DNA from: FEN-727 sp036508635
GTDB taxonomy: Bacteria > Actinomycetota > Geothermincolia > Fen-727 > Anoxymicrobiaceae
Length of the DNA: 13,648 nucleotides
Assembly: GCA_036508635.1 (NCBI GenBank)
Contig: DATCGY010000300.1
Span: 1-13,648 of the forward strand
Reading direction: 5' to 3'
Position numbers and translations under genes: made by a program. Under the pieces are notes generated by a model, which worked only from the letters and a program-made list of their open reading frames with translations, did not search any database and had not been told where the DNA came from. Shown one piece after another: positions 6,076 through 13,648 of the stretch (position 1 is its first letter; each line of letters opens with the position of its first letter).

Positions 6076-7558
6076 CGGATGCCCCCATTGTCGCGCGGCT
6101 CGTCCCGATGCGCTCGGCGCATCCGGCGGGCCCCCAGAACATGATCAGGTAGACGAGGTCAGGGCCGACCGTGAGGCCGGTCACGGCGAGCCGAAACGGC
6201 CAGAGGACCTTCTTGGCTCCCCAACCTTTCCCCTTGGCGCCTTCGCGCAGTGCGGCAACCATCCGCTCGGCGGACTCCATGTCCGCCGAATGCTCGGTAC
6301 CCAAAACTTCAGCGCACATCGCGAGCGCATCCTCGAGCTCGGCAGATTTGCGGAGCTCCGCCATGGCCTTGTCGTCGATCTCTCCAGCGGGTCGGGCGTA
6401 CACGTCCGTCGGTCCCACGGCATCGGCCAGCACTTCCATGCCGTTACGCACCGACTCGACGGCAAGCTCCAGCTTCTCCCTCGGGAGCGCCAGCAGCGCG
6501 TCGCGCCCTTCACTTTCGAGAAAAGGCACAACCAGGTCGGTCAACCGGGAGGCGCTCAGCCGCCTCATATGTTGCCGGTTCAACCAGTTGAGCTTGTCGA
6601 AGTCGAATATCGCCTTGCTGGCGGAGACCCCCGCGATGCTGAACTCTTTGACGAGCTCAGGCGGGAGGAATATCTCCCGATCATCGCCCGGCGACCAAGA
6701 GAGTAGCGCCAGGTAGTTGGTGAGCGCCTCGTGCAGGTACCCTTTCTCCCTGTAGTCGGAAACAGATGTCGAACCGTGGCGCTTCGAGAGCTTCGAGCCG
6801 TCAGGCCCCATCAGGAGCGAGTGGTGTAGAAACTTCGGCGTCCGTGCTCCCAGCGCCTCGAACAGCAAGACGTGCCTGACAGCGTTTGTGAGATGGTCAT
6901 CGCCACGGATGATGTGCGTCACTTCCATCGTCATGTCGTCGATGACTACGGCAAGGTGGAAGCCGGCGCTGCCGTCTGACCTCACGATTATGAAGTCGTC
7001 GATCTCGGACGCGTCGACGTTCACATCCCCGCGCAGCATATCTTCGACCGTAACCATGCCAGCCGGGACCTTGAACCTGACGGTGTACGGGACCCCCTCA
7101 GATTCGAGCCGCTCTCGCTCGCTTTCCGGGAGCTCGAGGCACCGGCGGTCGTACCGCCACGCGCGTCCATCCGCAATCGCTGCTTTCTTTCGCGCGTCCA
7201 GCTCCTCTGACGTGCAGTAGCACCTGTAAGCTTTGCCCTGCTCGAGCAACTGCTGCGCGTATTCTCCGTACATGTCCATTCGCTCGCTCTGCCTGTACGG
7301 GCCGTGGTCTCCACCGACGTCGGGACCTTCGTCCCAGTCGATACCCATCCAGTGGAGCGAACCCAGTATGTCGTGCTCGAACTCGGCGGAGGAACGCTCT
7401 TTGTCGGTGTCCTCGAGCCTCAGGATCATGGTGCCGTCCGAGCCCCTGGCGACAAGCCAGTTGAACAGTGCGGTCCTCGCCGATCCCAGGTGCAGTCTGC
7501 CGGTGGGACTCGGTGCGAACCTCACCCTGGGCTTTGATATCTCTCGGGCCGGGCTCAT
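6068..7558 (-). CDS. gltX: Glutamyl-tRNA synthetase
   Basis: Attaches glutamate to tRNA-Glu (and possibly tRNA-Gln if the organism uses the GatCAB route; this cannot be told here). Class I signatures are FAPSPTGRLHLGSARTALFN (HIGH variant HLGS, 23-26) and GSKLSKRHG (KMSKS variant, 256-260). A zinc-knuckle pattern C113-x-C115...Y136-x3-C140 matches that of E. coli GluRS. The helical anticodon-binding domain ends KKVLWPFRLAVTG. The start is ATG at 7558: it overlaps the TGA of the upstream gene as ATGA and has GGGAGGG just upstream. An ATG at 7573 would put that ribosome site inside the gene. 496 residues is typical. It heads the translation-related block shared with B. subtilis. Confidence 0.97.
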   Translation of the reverse strand: MSPAREISKPRVRFAPSPTGRLHLGSARTALFNWLVARGSDGTMILRLEDTDKERSSAEFEHDILGSLHWMGIDWDEGPDVGGDHGPYRQSERMDMYGEYAQQLLEQGKAYRCYCTSEELDARKKAAIADGRAWRYDRRCLELPESERERLESEGVPYTVRFKVPAGMVTVEDMLRGDVNVDASEIDDFIIVRSDGSAGFHLAVVIDDMTMEVTHIIRGDDHLTNAVRHVLLFEALGARTPKFLHHSLLMGPDGSKLSKRHGSTSVSDYREKGYLHEALTNYLALLSWSPGDDREIFLPPELVKEFSIAGVSASKAIFDFDKLNWLNRQHMRRLSASRLTDLVVPFLESEGRDALLALPREKLELAVESVRNGMEVLADAVGPTDVYARPAGEIDDKAMAELRKSAELEDALAMCAEVLGTEHSADMESAERMVAALREGAKGKGWGAKKVLWPFRLAVTGLTVGPDLVYLIMFWGPAGCAERIGTSRATMGASGV

Positions 7559-8424
7559 GCGCCCTCCCTGCATGGGTGCCTGTAGGAATCCGCGTTCCCG
7601 GCGAAGAGCCTCCTGGATTCTTCTTCCTCGGAGCCGTAAGCCCCGAGGCGCATCAATAGCATGTCGAAGTCGACCTCATGGCCATCGAACTCCGGGCCGT
7701 CGACACACGAGAACTTGGTCTCGCCGGCGACCTCGCAGCGGCATGTCCCGCACATCCCCGTGCCGTCAAGCATTATCGCGTTGAGGCTGACCATGCACGG
7801 TATGCCGCGCTCCTTTGTGAGCATTGCCACCGCTCTCATCATCGGCACCGGCCCCACCGCAATCACCCTGTTGGGTTTCCATTCCTCGATAGCACGAAGG
7901 AGCAGCTCCGTGACAAAACCTCTGACCCCCACCGAACCGTCGTTGGTCGCGATCTCGAGCCCCGCGTCGAGCTCCTCGATCCTGTCGGTCAGGATGAGGT
8001 GCTCGCGGTCACGTGAGCCGAGCAGGACTCTTACGTCGTTGCCGGCTTCGATGAACGCCCTCGCGATCGGGTAGAGTGCGGCAATGCCGACCCCCCCGCC
8101 CACACACGCGACCTTCCCGACGTTCTCGACTTCTGTGGGCCTGCCGAGCGGGCCGACCACGTCCTGGAGGCAGTCCCCTACCTCCAGCCTCTCGAGCTTC
8201 GCCGTGGTGGTACCCACAACCTGGAAGACTATCTCGATCGTGCCGGCCGCGTCAGAGAAGTCCATCAGCGTCAGGGGAATCCGCTCACCCATCTCGTCCG
8301 GCCTGATTATCACAAACTGGCCGGCCTTTGCCCTTGGCGGAATGCGTGGCGCACGGACCGCGACCCTGTACTCGTCAGACGCTATTTTTTCCTTTTCAGT
8401 AATCTCGAATCTCTCAAGCGCCAA
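7555..8424 (-). CDS. NfnA/SudB-like FAD/NAD(P)-binding oxidoreductase subunit with a 2Fe-2S cluster
   Basis: Belongs to the sulfide dehydrogenase/dihydroorotate dehydrogenase electron-transfer subunit group of the ferredoxin-NADP reductase superfamily. An N-terminal FAD barrel has GQFVIIRP and RIPLTLMD. The NAD(P) domain has CVGGGVGIAALYPIARAF and VIAVGPVPMM. The C-terminal cluster segment LDGTGMCGTCRC...FSC (D220, C225, C228, C240) is followed by VDGPEFDGHEVDF, diagnostic of NfnA/SudB. In NfnA the 2Fe-2S cluster is, as I recall, held by three Cys and one Asp, which fits. NfnA normally partners NfnB (a GltD-like protein) encoded next to it; no such gene is here. TTG at 8424 is preferred (AAGGAG 6 bases upstream) over TTG at 8439; it overlaps the end of cooC. 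PyrK is less likely because of the DGTGMCGTC pattern and the missing pyrD. Confidence 0.85.
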   Translation of the reverse strand: MALERFEITEKEKIASDEYRVAVRAPRIPPRAKAGQFVIIRPDEMGERIPLTLMDFSDAAGTIEIVFQVVGTTTAKLERLEVGDCLQDVVGPLGRPTEVENVGKVACVGGGVGIAALYPIARAFIEAGNDVRVLLGSRDREHLILTDRIEELDAGLEIATNDGSVGVRGFVTELLLRAIEEWKPNRVIAVGPVPMMRAVAMLTKERGIPCMVSLNAIMLDGTGMCGTCRCEVAGETKFSCVDGPEFDGHEVDFDMLLMRLGAYGSEEEESRRLFAGNADSYRHPCREGA

Positions 8425-9208
8425 CGCGCTCTCCTTCAAGTTCCTTCTCGAGCCTCTTCTTGATCTCGTCGATCTCTTTTACAAACTGCGGGGCCAGGTC
8501 GAAAGCCGACTCTCCGGTGAGGTCCGCCTTTCGCACCTGCTCGCTGAAATGGATGGTGCCGATGTACTCGACATCGTCCAGGTCCTCCTTGAGCTTGTCT
8601 ATCTCAGCATCGTCGACGACCTTGTTGAACACCACGAACAACCTCTTTATTCCGATCTCTCTCGCGAGCCTCGAGGTGGTCTTGGCTGTGTATACGCTGC
8701 GGAGGCCCGGCTCCGCCACTATCACTATCGCGTCAACGCTCTCAGAGGTCCCGCGGCCGAGGTGCTCAATACCGGCCTCCATGTCCATTACGACAACATC
8801 ATCACGGTCGAGGAGTATGTGGCGCATCAACGCCTTTAGAAGCACCGACTCGGGGCATACGCAGCCGCCTCCGCCCTCCTTGACGGTGCCCATCGCCAGA
8901 AGCCTGACTCCCTTGTGCGTGAGGCAGATCTGCTCCGGCAGGTCATCGACCTTGGGGTTCATCTTGAACATCTGGCCGTACGCTCCGAGCTTCGCTCCCG
9001 TCCTCTCCTCCACTATGTCTTTCATCTCTGAGAGAGGGATCAATTCCGCTGCAGCTTCGGGAGATATGCCGATCGAGACCGCGAGATTGGCATCGGGATC
9101 GGCATCTATCGCCAGGACCTTCCTGCCTTCGGCCGCGAAAGCTCGAGAGAGACCTCCGGCCAGCGTGCTCTTTCCGACTCCGCCTTTTCCACTGATTGCT
9201 AGCTTCAT
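8414..9208 (-). CDS. cooC: CooC-type nickel-insertion ATPase for CO dehydrogenase
   Basis: A MinD/SIMIBI-class P-loop ATPase that helps insert nickel into the C-cluster of anaerobic CO dehydrogenase or acetyl-CoA synthase. It shows the deviant Walker A GKGGVGKST (7-15), AIDADPDANL (D35, D37), the CooC-specific CxC motif GGGGCVCPE (C116, C118) that bridges the dimer and binds metal, and DMEAGIEHLGRGT as the switch region. 264 residues is typical. ATG at 9208 follows GGAGG by 7 bases. It begins a co-directional run: the next gene overlaps its stop. No cooS or acs gene lies in the window, so CODH must be elsewhere. Presence of CooC argues for carbon monoxide or Wood-Ljungdahl metabolism. AcsF, a close paralogue acting on acetyl-CoA synthase, is the main alternative. 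Confidence 0.9.
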   Translation of the reverse strand: MKLAISGKGGVGKSTLAGGLSRAFAAEGRKVLAIDADPDANLAVSIGISPEAAAELIPLSEMKDIVEERTGAKLGAYGQMFKMNPKVDDLPEQICLTHKGVRLLAMGTVKEGGGGCVCPESVLLKALMRHILLDRDDVVVMDMEAGIEHLGRGTSESVDAIVIVAEPGLRSVYTAKTTSRLAREIGIKRLFVVFNKVVDDAEIDKLKEDLDDVEYIGTIHFSEQVRKADLTGESAFDLAPQFVKEIDEIKKRLEKELEGERVGA

Positions 9209-9224
9209 CACTTTACCTCCGGGT

Positions 9225-9244
9225 GTGGTGATTCCGGACACCAC
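9225..9244. promoter_or_regulatory. Inverted repeat just upstream of the cooC ribosome-binding site
   Basis: gtggtg (9225-9230) and caccac (9239-9244) flank 8 bases. On the minus strand it ends 4 bases before the GGAGG of cooC, so it could be an operator or an RNA hairpin affecting ribosome access. No clear promoter was found in 9209-9340; a TTTACA/TATCAT pair there is spaced 20 bases, too far to call. Confidence 0.35.
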
Positions 9245-9340
9245 GCTCCGCGACGCTCGCGACGGACTCAAGGCGAGCAGTCGATAATGACCCATGATAA
9301 CTGATTTTCGGCTCCGGGGTGTAAACGCCTGCCGTGCGCG

Positions 9341-11296
9341 TCAGGTCTGTTTGAGCAGCTTCAGGAAGTGGTCCACGACGCGTGGGTCGAACTGCGAGCC
9401 GGAGTTCGCCATAAGCTCGGCAATGGCTTCACCGCGCGAGAGCGCCGACCTGTAAGGCCTGTCCGAGGTCATCGCCTCGAACGAGTCGGCGACCGCTATG
9501 ATACGGGCTCCCAGTGGTATCTTTTCTCCAGCCTTGCCCTCAATGTAACCGTTGCCATCGAACCGCTCATGGTGGTGATAGATGATCGGTATTATGTTGC
9601 CGAGTTGCGGCAGCGGCTCGATTATCCTCATGCTGAGTGCGGGGTGCATCTTTATCGCGGAGTACTCTTCCTCGCTCAGGCGGCCGGGCTTGTTGAGGAT
9701 ATTGTCGGGCACGCCTATCTTGCCCAGGTCGTGCAGAAGACCCGCCAGGCGTATCTCCTCGACCTCGTCCCCATTGAGCCCCATCGACTCCGCAATGGCC
9801 ACGGCATACTGTGTGACGCGCGCCGAGTGACCGACGGTGTAAGGGTCACGAGCTTCGATGGCGGCTGCGAGAGAGCCGATAGCCCCCAGGTACGTGTCCT
9901 GCAGACGCTCGTAGAGCTGGGTGTTCTCGATAGAGACGGCCGCCTGCGCGGCGAAGTTCTTGAACATCTCGAGGTCGTCCTTGGAGTAGCCCTCGACGCC
10001 CCGGGACGACCCCACCGCGATGATCCCTATGGACTTATCCCTGACGAGCATCGGCGCCATGAGTCCCACCTCGATGTCGACATCGGCGCCTACGTTCATC
10101 TGCCTGAAATCCTTTTCGTCCCACAAGAGGGGCTCATGGTGCTCGGTGACCCACCGGGCCATCTTCTCGAACGGCTCTGTCCTGGTCCACTCGGTATCTC
10201 CGGTGCTGACCTGCTCTTCGAGCTCATCGAACATCTCTTCCTGCAGGAGGACCACACCGCTATCCGCGCGGACGAGCGCGCACCCCATCTCGAGCAGGCT
10301 TTCCATCTGCTCCTTCGGGTCGAGGTGGGAGGTCAGGGAGCGAGCCACTATGCCGATGGCGGCCATATGCTTTAATCTGGTCTCCATCTCGGCGACCAGA
10401 ACGTTCTTCTCGATGGCGATAGCCACCTGGTTAGCGGTGGCTATCGCCAGGTCGATCTGTTCCTGGGTGAAATCGCCGGATTTCTTGGCGTCGAGCAGAA
10501 GGACCCCCAGGTCTTTGTCCGCGGAGCGCAGGGGGACCAGGAGCACAAGCGGCGTGTGGTAGGCGACCAGTATGCTCTCGATCTCGGGCGTGACGTGCCC
10601 CTTTTCGAGTATCACGGGGCCGCCGAGCGAGACTACGTCTGAGAGCGCGCTGAACTCGCTCGCCGTGATCCGCTGGAGCATGTCGAGCGTGTCGGCGAAG
10701 TTGGAGGCGGCCGGTGAAAGCTGCCCGTCCTCGCCGGTCAGGAGGAGTGAGCAGCGCGGCAGTTTGGTGATGCTCGCTACCTTGTCGACAATCGCCCTGA
10801 ACATTTGGTAATCGTCGCGCTCCGTCGAAAGGACCTCGGTAAGCGTGTAGAGCGATTCCATCCGCTCGGCCCTTGCCGTCACCCTGATATCGCGTGACCC
10901 CAGATAGCTGTGCACCATCATGAACCAGCAATCCGACAGGACCGACTCAACAACCATCATCGCGTCTACCAGGTCGTTGAGCTTGATCTCGCCAGCCTCG
11001 ACGTGCTTCTCCATCGCCGCCCATATGGCACGCTTGAGGATGTCGGTGGTCCTGGGTATGTCGGACATCGGCAAATCGCCTTCGGAACAACTCCTGCCGA
11101 TTGCTTCCCAGCGGTCGAAGAGCGGCGCGCTCTCCTTGGAATCGAGAGCTCCCATCAACAGCTCGAGAGTGAGCTCCGCCTGCTTCAGGACCTCCCCGGG
11201 AGACAGGGCCGAGCCCTGGACCTCATCGACCAGTACGCTGACCTCCGTGAGTATCTCACGGGTATGGATGGAAATCGCGTCGGCAATCCAGCTCAT
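9341..11296 (-). CDS. GAF-GAF-HD-GYP sensor, probable c-di-GMP phosphodiesterase
   Basis: A 651-residue soluble signalling protein with no membrane segment. Residues 1-140 are helical and resemble the RsbRD N-terminal sensor domain (the stretch around SDIPRTTDILKRAIWAAMEK). Two GAF domains follow, roughly 150-300 and 315-465, each ending in the typical ATANQVAIAIEKN or FAAQAAVSIENTQLYERLQD helix. The HD-GYP domain (about 465-648) has HSARVTQYA (H490), LLHDLGKIGVPD (H522, D523), IIYHHHERFDGNGYIEGKAG and DSFEAMTSDRPYR, so the metal-binding histidines and aspartates are present. The usual GYP triplet reads GYI. Such proteins hydrolyse cyclic di-GMP, some acting on cGAMP. ATG at 11296 follows GGAG by 6 bases. 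It lies downstream of the dehydratase genes, with its own candidate promoter. What its GAF domains sense is unknown. Confidence 0.92.
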   Translation of the reverse strand: MSWIADAISIHTREILTEVSVLVDEVQGSALSPGEVLKQAELTLELLMGALDSKESAPLFDRWEAIGRSCSEGDLPMSDIPRTTDILKRAIWAAMEKHVEAGEIKLNDLVDAMMVVESVLSDCWFMMVHSYLGSRDIRVTARAERMESLYTLTEVLSTERDDYQMFRAIVDKVASITKLPRCSLLLTGEDGQLSPAASNFADTLDMLQRITASEFSALSDVVSLGGPVILEKGHVTPEIESILVAYHTPLVLLVPLRSADKDLGVLLLDAKKSGDFTQEQIDLAIATANQVAIAIEKNVLVAEMETRLKHMAAIGIVARSLTSHLDPKEQMESLLEMGCALVRADSGVVLLQEEMFDELEEQVSTGDTEWTRTEPFEKMARWVTEHHEPLLWDEKDFRQMNVGADVDIEVGLMAPMLVRDKSIGIIAVGSSRGVEGYSKDDLEMFKNFAAQAAVSIENTQLYERLQDTYLGAIGSLAAAIEARDPYTVGHSARVTQYAVAIAESMGLNGDEVEEIRLAGLLHDLGKIGVPDNILNKPGRLSEEEYSAIKMHPALSMRIIEPLPQLGNIIPIIYHHHERFDGNGYIEGKAGEKIPLGARIIAVADSFEAMTSDRPYRSALSRGEAIAELMANSGSQFDPRVVDHFLKLLKQT

Positions 11297-11338
11297 CTGA
11301 TACTCCGGTAATTCTCAAGAACAAGCATCTCTTTCCAG

Positions 11339-11347
11339 ATTCTATCA
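11339..11347 (-). promoter_or_regulatory. Possible extended -10 promoter for the HD-GYP gene
   Basis: TGATAGAAT on the minus strand: a TAGAAT -10 hexamer with the TGn extension, about 40 bases before the start codon. There is no good -35 at 16-18 bases, as is common for extended -10 promoters. It lies in the 112-base gap after the dehydratase genes. Confidence 0.4.
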
Positions 11348-11408
11348 CTGGCATGGAGGGATTGCTTCGGCCATTCATCCGGCGTCCAGGTCAACCGTTC
11401 AGTGCCGA

Positions 11409-12668
11409 TCAGCCGTCGAGGGACTCGAGGAATGCTTCGAGGCGGGTGCGCACCTGGCCTTCGTTGTGCTCGCGCTCGTCCAAGCACTCCCCATCGAGCA
11501 CCAGGGTGCGAATGCCCGCAGCGGCCAGCTCGTCGCGCAATTGGCGCGCGCAACCGCTCGACTGCCTGCACCCCCGGTGGCTGAAATGGACGGCACCGTC
11601 CACCCGGTATTCCCGAGCGAGCCTTATCATGATCTCGGCACGCCTGGAAGCCGGGCCCACCGCCGGGTGGCTCATCATCTTGACGGCCATGGAGTCAAAA
11701 GGACGTCCGGGATCCATCTCGGGCCAGAACCAGCGGTTGTATTCCTCGCAGACGATGACGGCGCCTTTCTCCTCGAGGAATCGAGGCATGCTCGTGGCAA
11801 AGTACGGTTTCAGGTGCATCCACAGCAACCTGTGGTCCTGCCTCTCCGGGGCCCGGTTTGCCTTCCCGCGCCTGAGCTCGTCAGCGAGCAACCGGTAGAA
11901 CTCCACACATTCTCTCGTGCCCGGCAGCGTATGGATGACCGCGAGCTGGCCCAGCGCGTCCCACCCATCAAGGGGGCACGGGGACAGCCGCCTGAGCTCC
12001 TCCACCTCACGCGCGTAGGCCCCGGCTTCATTCGACAGCTCCACCACCGAACGCAGCTTCGCTTCCGACCCTGTCCCTTCCATCTCGAGCAGCCTCTCGA
12101 ACGTATCCGCGATCTGCCGGGCAAGGATGCCGGTGCCGCCGCTCGTGGGCTCGCAGGCGGGGAATTCGAGGGCTATATGCTCCACGCCGTGGAAATCGGC
12201 GAGGTGTGCGAAAGACATGGGGGCGGAATCGCACGGTGACGAGGCCGAGAGGATCACATCGGGTCGAGGCAGGAATCCCTCCGCGGATGCGCCCAGCACG
12301 ACACGGTGGAAAGAGCAGAGATCGCTCGAGAAACCGTCGGCGGAGGCGCGCTGGAGGAACCTTTCGGAGAAGCGCCCCGTGGTCAGGACGGCGGCCGCCA
12401 CTTCGGGGTAGAATCCGACTACTCCCGCACCGTGCAGAAGCTCAGTGGGTATGAGGAGACTGGCCCAGGCGACAGGCCCGTGACCGAGGAACGCGTCCCT
12501 GGTATTGTCGATCGTTTGCTGCAACGCGGCAGCATCCGGGTTTTTCCTCGCGGGGCCGAATTGCGCTCGCGTGAGAGCCGAGATGGCGGCCCAGAATCTC
12601 CGCGTCTTCAGGAGCTCAGGGGATATCGTCGATCTGAACCTTTCGGCCAACATCTCGACCGTGCCCAT
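11409..12668 (-). CDS. 2-hydroxyacyl-CoA dehydratase family subunit (HgdB/FldC/BcrC-like), second gene
   Basis: Belongs to the family of iron-sulfur subunits shared by 2-hydroxyacyl-CoA dehydratases and benzoyl-CoA reductases, which use an ATP-driven activator for radical dehydration or ring reduction. Family features: VAWASLLIPTELLHGAGVVG near residue 66, LCSFHR (C118), DVILSASSPCDSAP (C146), VHFSHRGCRQSSGCARQL (C367, C373), ending GQVRTRLEAFLESL. C118, C146 and C367 are at the usual three cluster-ligand positions. ATG at 12668 directly follows the TAG of the preceding subunit, with GGAG nine bases upstream. 419 residues is typical. It pairs with the next gene as a heterodimer. The substrate cannot be deduced. 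No activator ATPase lies in the window. Confidence 0.87.
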   Translation of the reverse strand: MGTVEMLAERFRSTISPELLKTRRFWAAISALTRAQFGPARKNPDAAALQQTIDNTRDAFLGHGPVAWASLLIPTELLHGAGVVGFYPEVAAAVLTTGRFSERFLQRASADGFSSDLCSFHRVVLGASAEGFLPRPDVILSASSPCDSAPMSFAHLADFHGVEHIALEFPACEPTSGGTGILARQIADTFERLLEMEGTGSEAKLRSVVELSNEAGAYAREVEELRRLSPCPLDGWDALGQLAVIHTLPGTRECVEFYRLLADELRRGKANRAPERQDHRLLWMHLKPYFATSMPRFLEEKGAVIVCEEYNRWFWPEMDPGRPFDSMAVKMMSHPAVGPASRRAEIMIRLAREYRVDGAVHFSHRGCRQSSGCARQLRDELAAAGIRTLVLDGECLDEREHNEGQVRTRLEAFLESLDG

Positions 12669-13648
12669 CTATATCATCTCCATGAACGCCTCGATACGGG
12701 TTGTCAACTGCCCGACATTCTCGTCCTGGTAGTCGCTCTGCAGGACCAGTGATGGAATACCCGCCGCGTCGAGGTGTTTTTCCAGCGACGGAAGGTCGTA
12801 CAGGAACGGGTCGCAGAACATCAGGGGTACGATAACAACGCCGCGGGCCTCGAGCCTGGCAACATCCTCGGTGAGTCGCTCGTGCCTCTCCGCTCCGTTC
12901 AGCATTCGGGGGCACGGGGTCCTCATGAGATAGCGCCGCGAAAGCTCGTCGAGCATGTCATCGCGGCTCAAGTCCCGGATCCGTTCCAACGCCGCTTCGT
13001 CCCAGGTAAGGTACCTCTCCGCTGAACAGAGGTCGAGGGAGGCTACGGTGCCTCCACACCCGTCTATGACCTCGAGAAGCTTCCCCGGTCTTATCAGGTT
13101 ACCAGTCACTATCACGGCCTTTCGCGACCCTCCAGGCCCGCCCGCCTGTTCCTCCCGGGAACGTACGTCCCACCGCCTGATGAAATCTTCGGGCGGTGCC
13201 GTCTGGGCATCGATGAATAACCCTAGGTACTCCTCGGAGCCCATCGATAGTCCCCTATTATCGGTCGGTGAGAGACGCGCAAGGGTCGCGTCCGCGCTGG
13301 AGCGGTGGAAGATCGCGCTTGCGAGGGCGTCGGAGCCGATCTCCGTGCCCGTGAAACGCTCGAGGGAGAGGACAAGGTCCGCGATAGCTGCGCGATAAAG
13401 CTGGAGGGACGTATCGCTCGTGCTCCGTGGCACGTCCATGGCATACGCGAACTCGGGATGGCAATAAAACGACCATGCGTCGTACAGGCGCCTCATACTG
13501 TCGCAGCAACCTGCGAAAACGACCGTGCCCGGGGCCTCACCCGCAAGTCCCTGCTCGAGGCAGGCCCTGACGTAAGGGCAGATGTTCGTCCCGAGGATAG
13601 AATCGGCGGACTCGGAATTCCCGGGCTTGCCGAACAGCCGGACAGGTT
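12669..13648 (-). CDS. 2-hydroxyacyl-CoA dehydratase family subunit, first gene (5' end outside window)
   Basis: The frame is open to the right edge; an internal ATG at 13496 is not the start, because conserved sequence continues upstream of it. Visible: NICPYVRACLEQG (first cluster Cys), GTVVFAGCCDSMRRLYDAW (second, here a Cys pair), SRRYLMRTPCPRML (third conserved Cys region) and VIVPLMFCDPFLYDLPSLEK, ending ENVGQLTTRIEAFMEM. These are the landmarks of the HgdB/BcrC-type dehydratase D-component. The visible part is 325 residues of a family usually near 330-430. It is followed with no gap by its partner subunit, so the two are translated from one message and most likely form the heterodimer. 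Whether it acts on hydroxyglutaryl-, lactoyl-, phenyllactoyl- or benzoyl-type CoA esters is not visible. Confidence 0.87.
   Translation of the reverse strand, partial: PVRLFGKPGNSESADSILGTNICPYVRACLEQGLAGEAPGTVVFAGCCDSMRRLYDAWSFYCHPEFAYAMDVPRSTSDTSLQLYRAAIADLVLSLERFTGTEIGSDALASAIFHRSSADATLARLSPTDNRGLSMGSEEYLGLFIDAQTAPPEDFIRRWDVRSREEQAGGPGGSRKAVIVTGNLIRPGKLLEVIDGCGGTVASLDLCSAERYLTWDEAALERIRDLSRDDMLDELSRRYLMRTPCPRMLNGAERHERLTEDVARLEARGVVIVPLMFCDPFLYDLPSLEKHLDAAGIPSLVLQSDYQDENVGQLTTRIEAFMEMI

Noticed and set aside
8460..9287. 275-codon plus-strand frame opposite cooC
   Set aside because: Serine/arginine-rich antisense translation typical of GC-rich coding DNA.

Overview
The window looks like chromosomal DNA from a GC-rich, probably anaerobic bacterium of a Gram-positive lineage. 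A sporulation-type SigH factor sits in the block gltX-cysE-cysS-rlmB-yacP-sigH, the gene order known from Bacillus subtilis. The GC-rich codon use together with CooC, an NfnA-like flavoprotein and 2-hydroxyacyl-CoA dehydratases suggests a deep-branching anaerobic actinomycetote or a GC-rich Bacillota member. That placement is inference. All intact genes are on the minus strand; the only plus-strand gene is a broken one near the left end.

Right to left, in the direction of transcription: (1) 13648-11409 holds two adjacent 2-hydroxyacyl-CoA dehydratase-family subunits, the first cut by the window edge. (2) 11296-9341 encodes a cytosolic sensor with an RsbRD_N-like region, two GAF domains and an HD-GYP c-di-GMP phosphodiesterase domain, probably with its own extended -10 promoter. 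(3) 9208-2367 is a tightly packed series: cooC (nickel insertion into CO dehydrogenase), an NfnA/SudB-like FAD/NAD/2Fe-2S protein, gltX, cysE, cysS, rlmB and yacP. Start/stop overlaps join the first four genes. The B. subtilis neighbours mrnC (between cysS and rlmB) and ispDF (before gltX) are absent; cooC and the flavoprotein occupy the upstream position. (4) sigH (2205-1498) has a near-consensus sigma-70-type promoter and a 21-bp-period tandem repeat in its leader. Its stop codon shares one base with tRNA-Thr(UGU).

(5) At the 3' end of tRNA-Thr the conserved order breaks. Downstream (1423-1003) lies a noncoding, repeat-rich stretch. It has a second, diverged copy of the tRNA-Thr 3' end, G/C-run hairpins, and two copies of a 31-bp repeat whose minus strand carries a 14-nt exact complement of the tRNA T-arm region. 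Each tRNA 3' end is followed by one such repeat, so the arrangement occurs twice. (6) Beyond it is a relatively AT-rich, frameshifted plus-strand gene of an unknown family (537-1057), whose 3' end runs into one of the repeats. (7) The left edge (360-1) is the start of a kdp potassium-uptake operon: kdpF and the beginning of kdpA.

The best candidate for something undescribed is the tRNA-Thr-derived repeat array at 1003-1498. Next come the tandem operator-like repeat in the sigH leader and the coupling of cooC and an NfnA-like gene to gltX.
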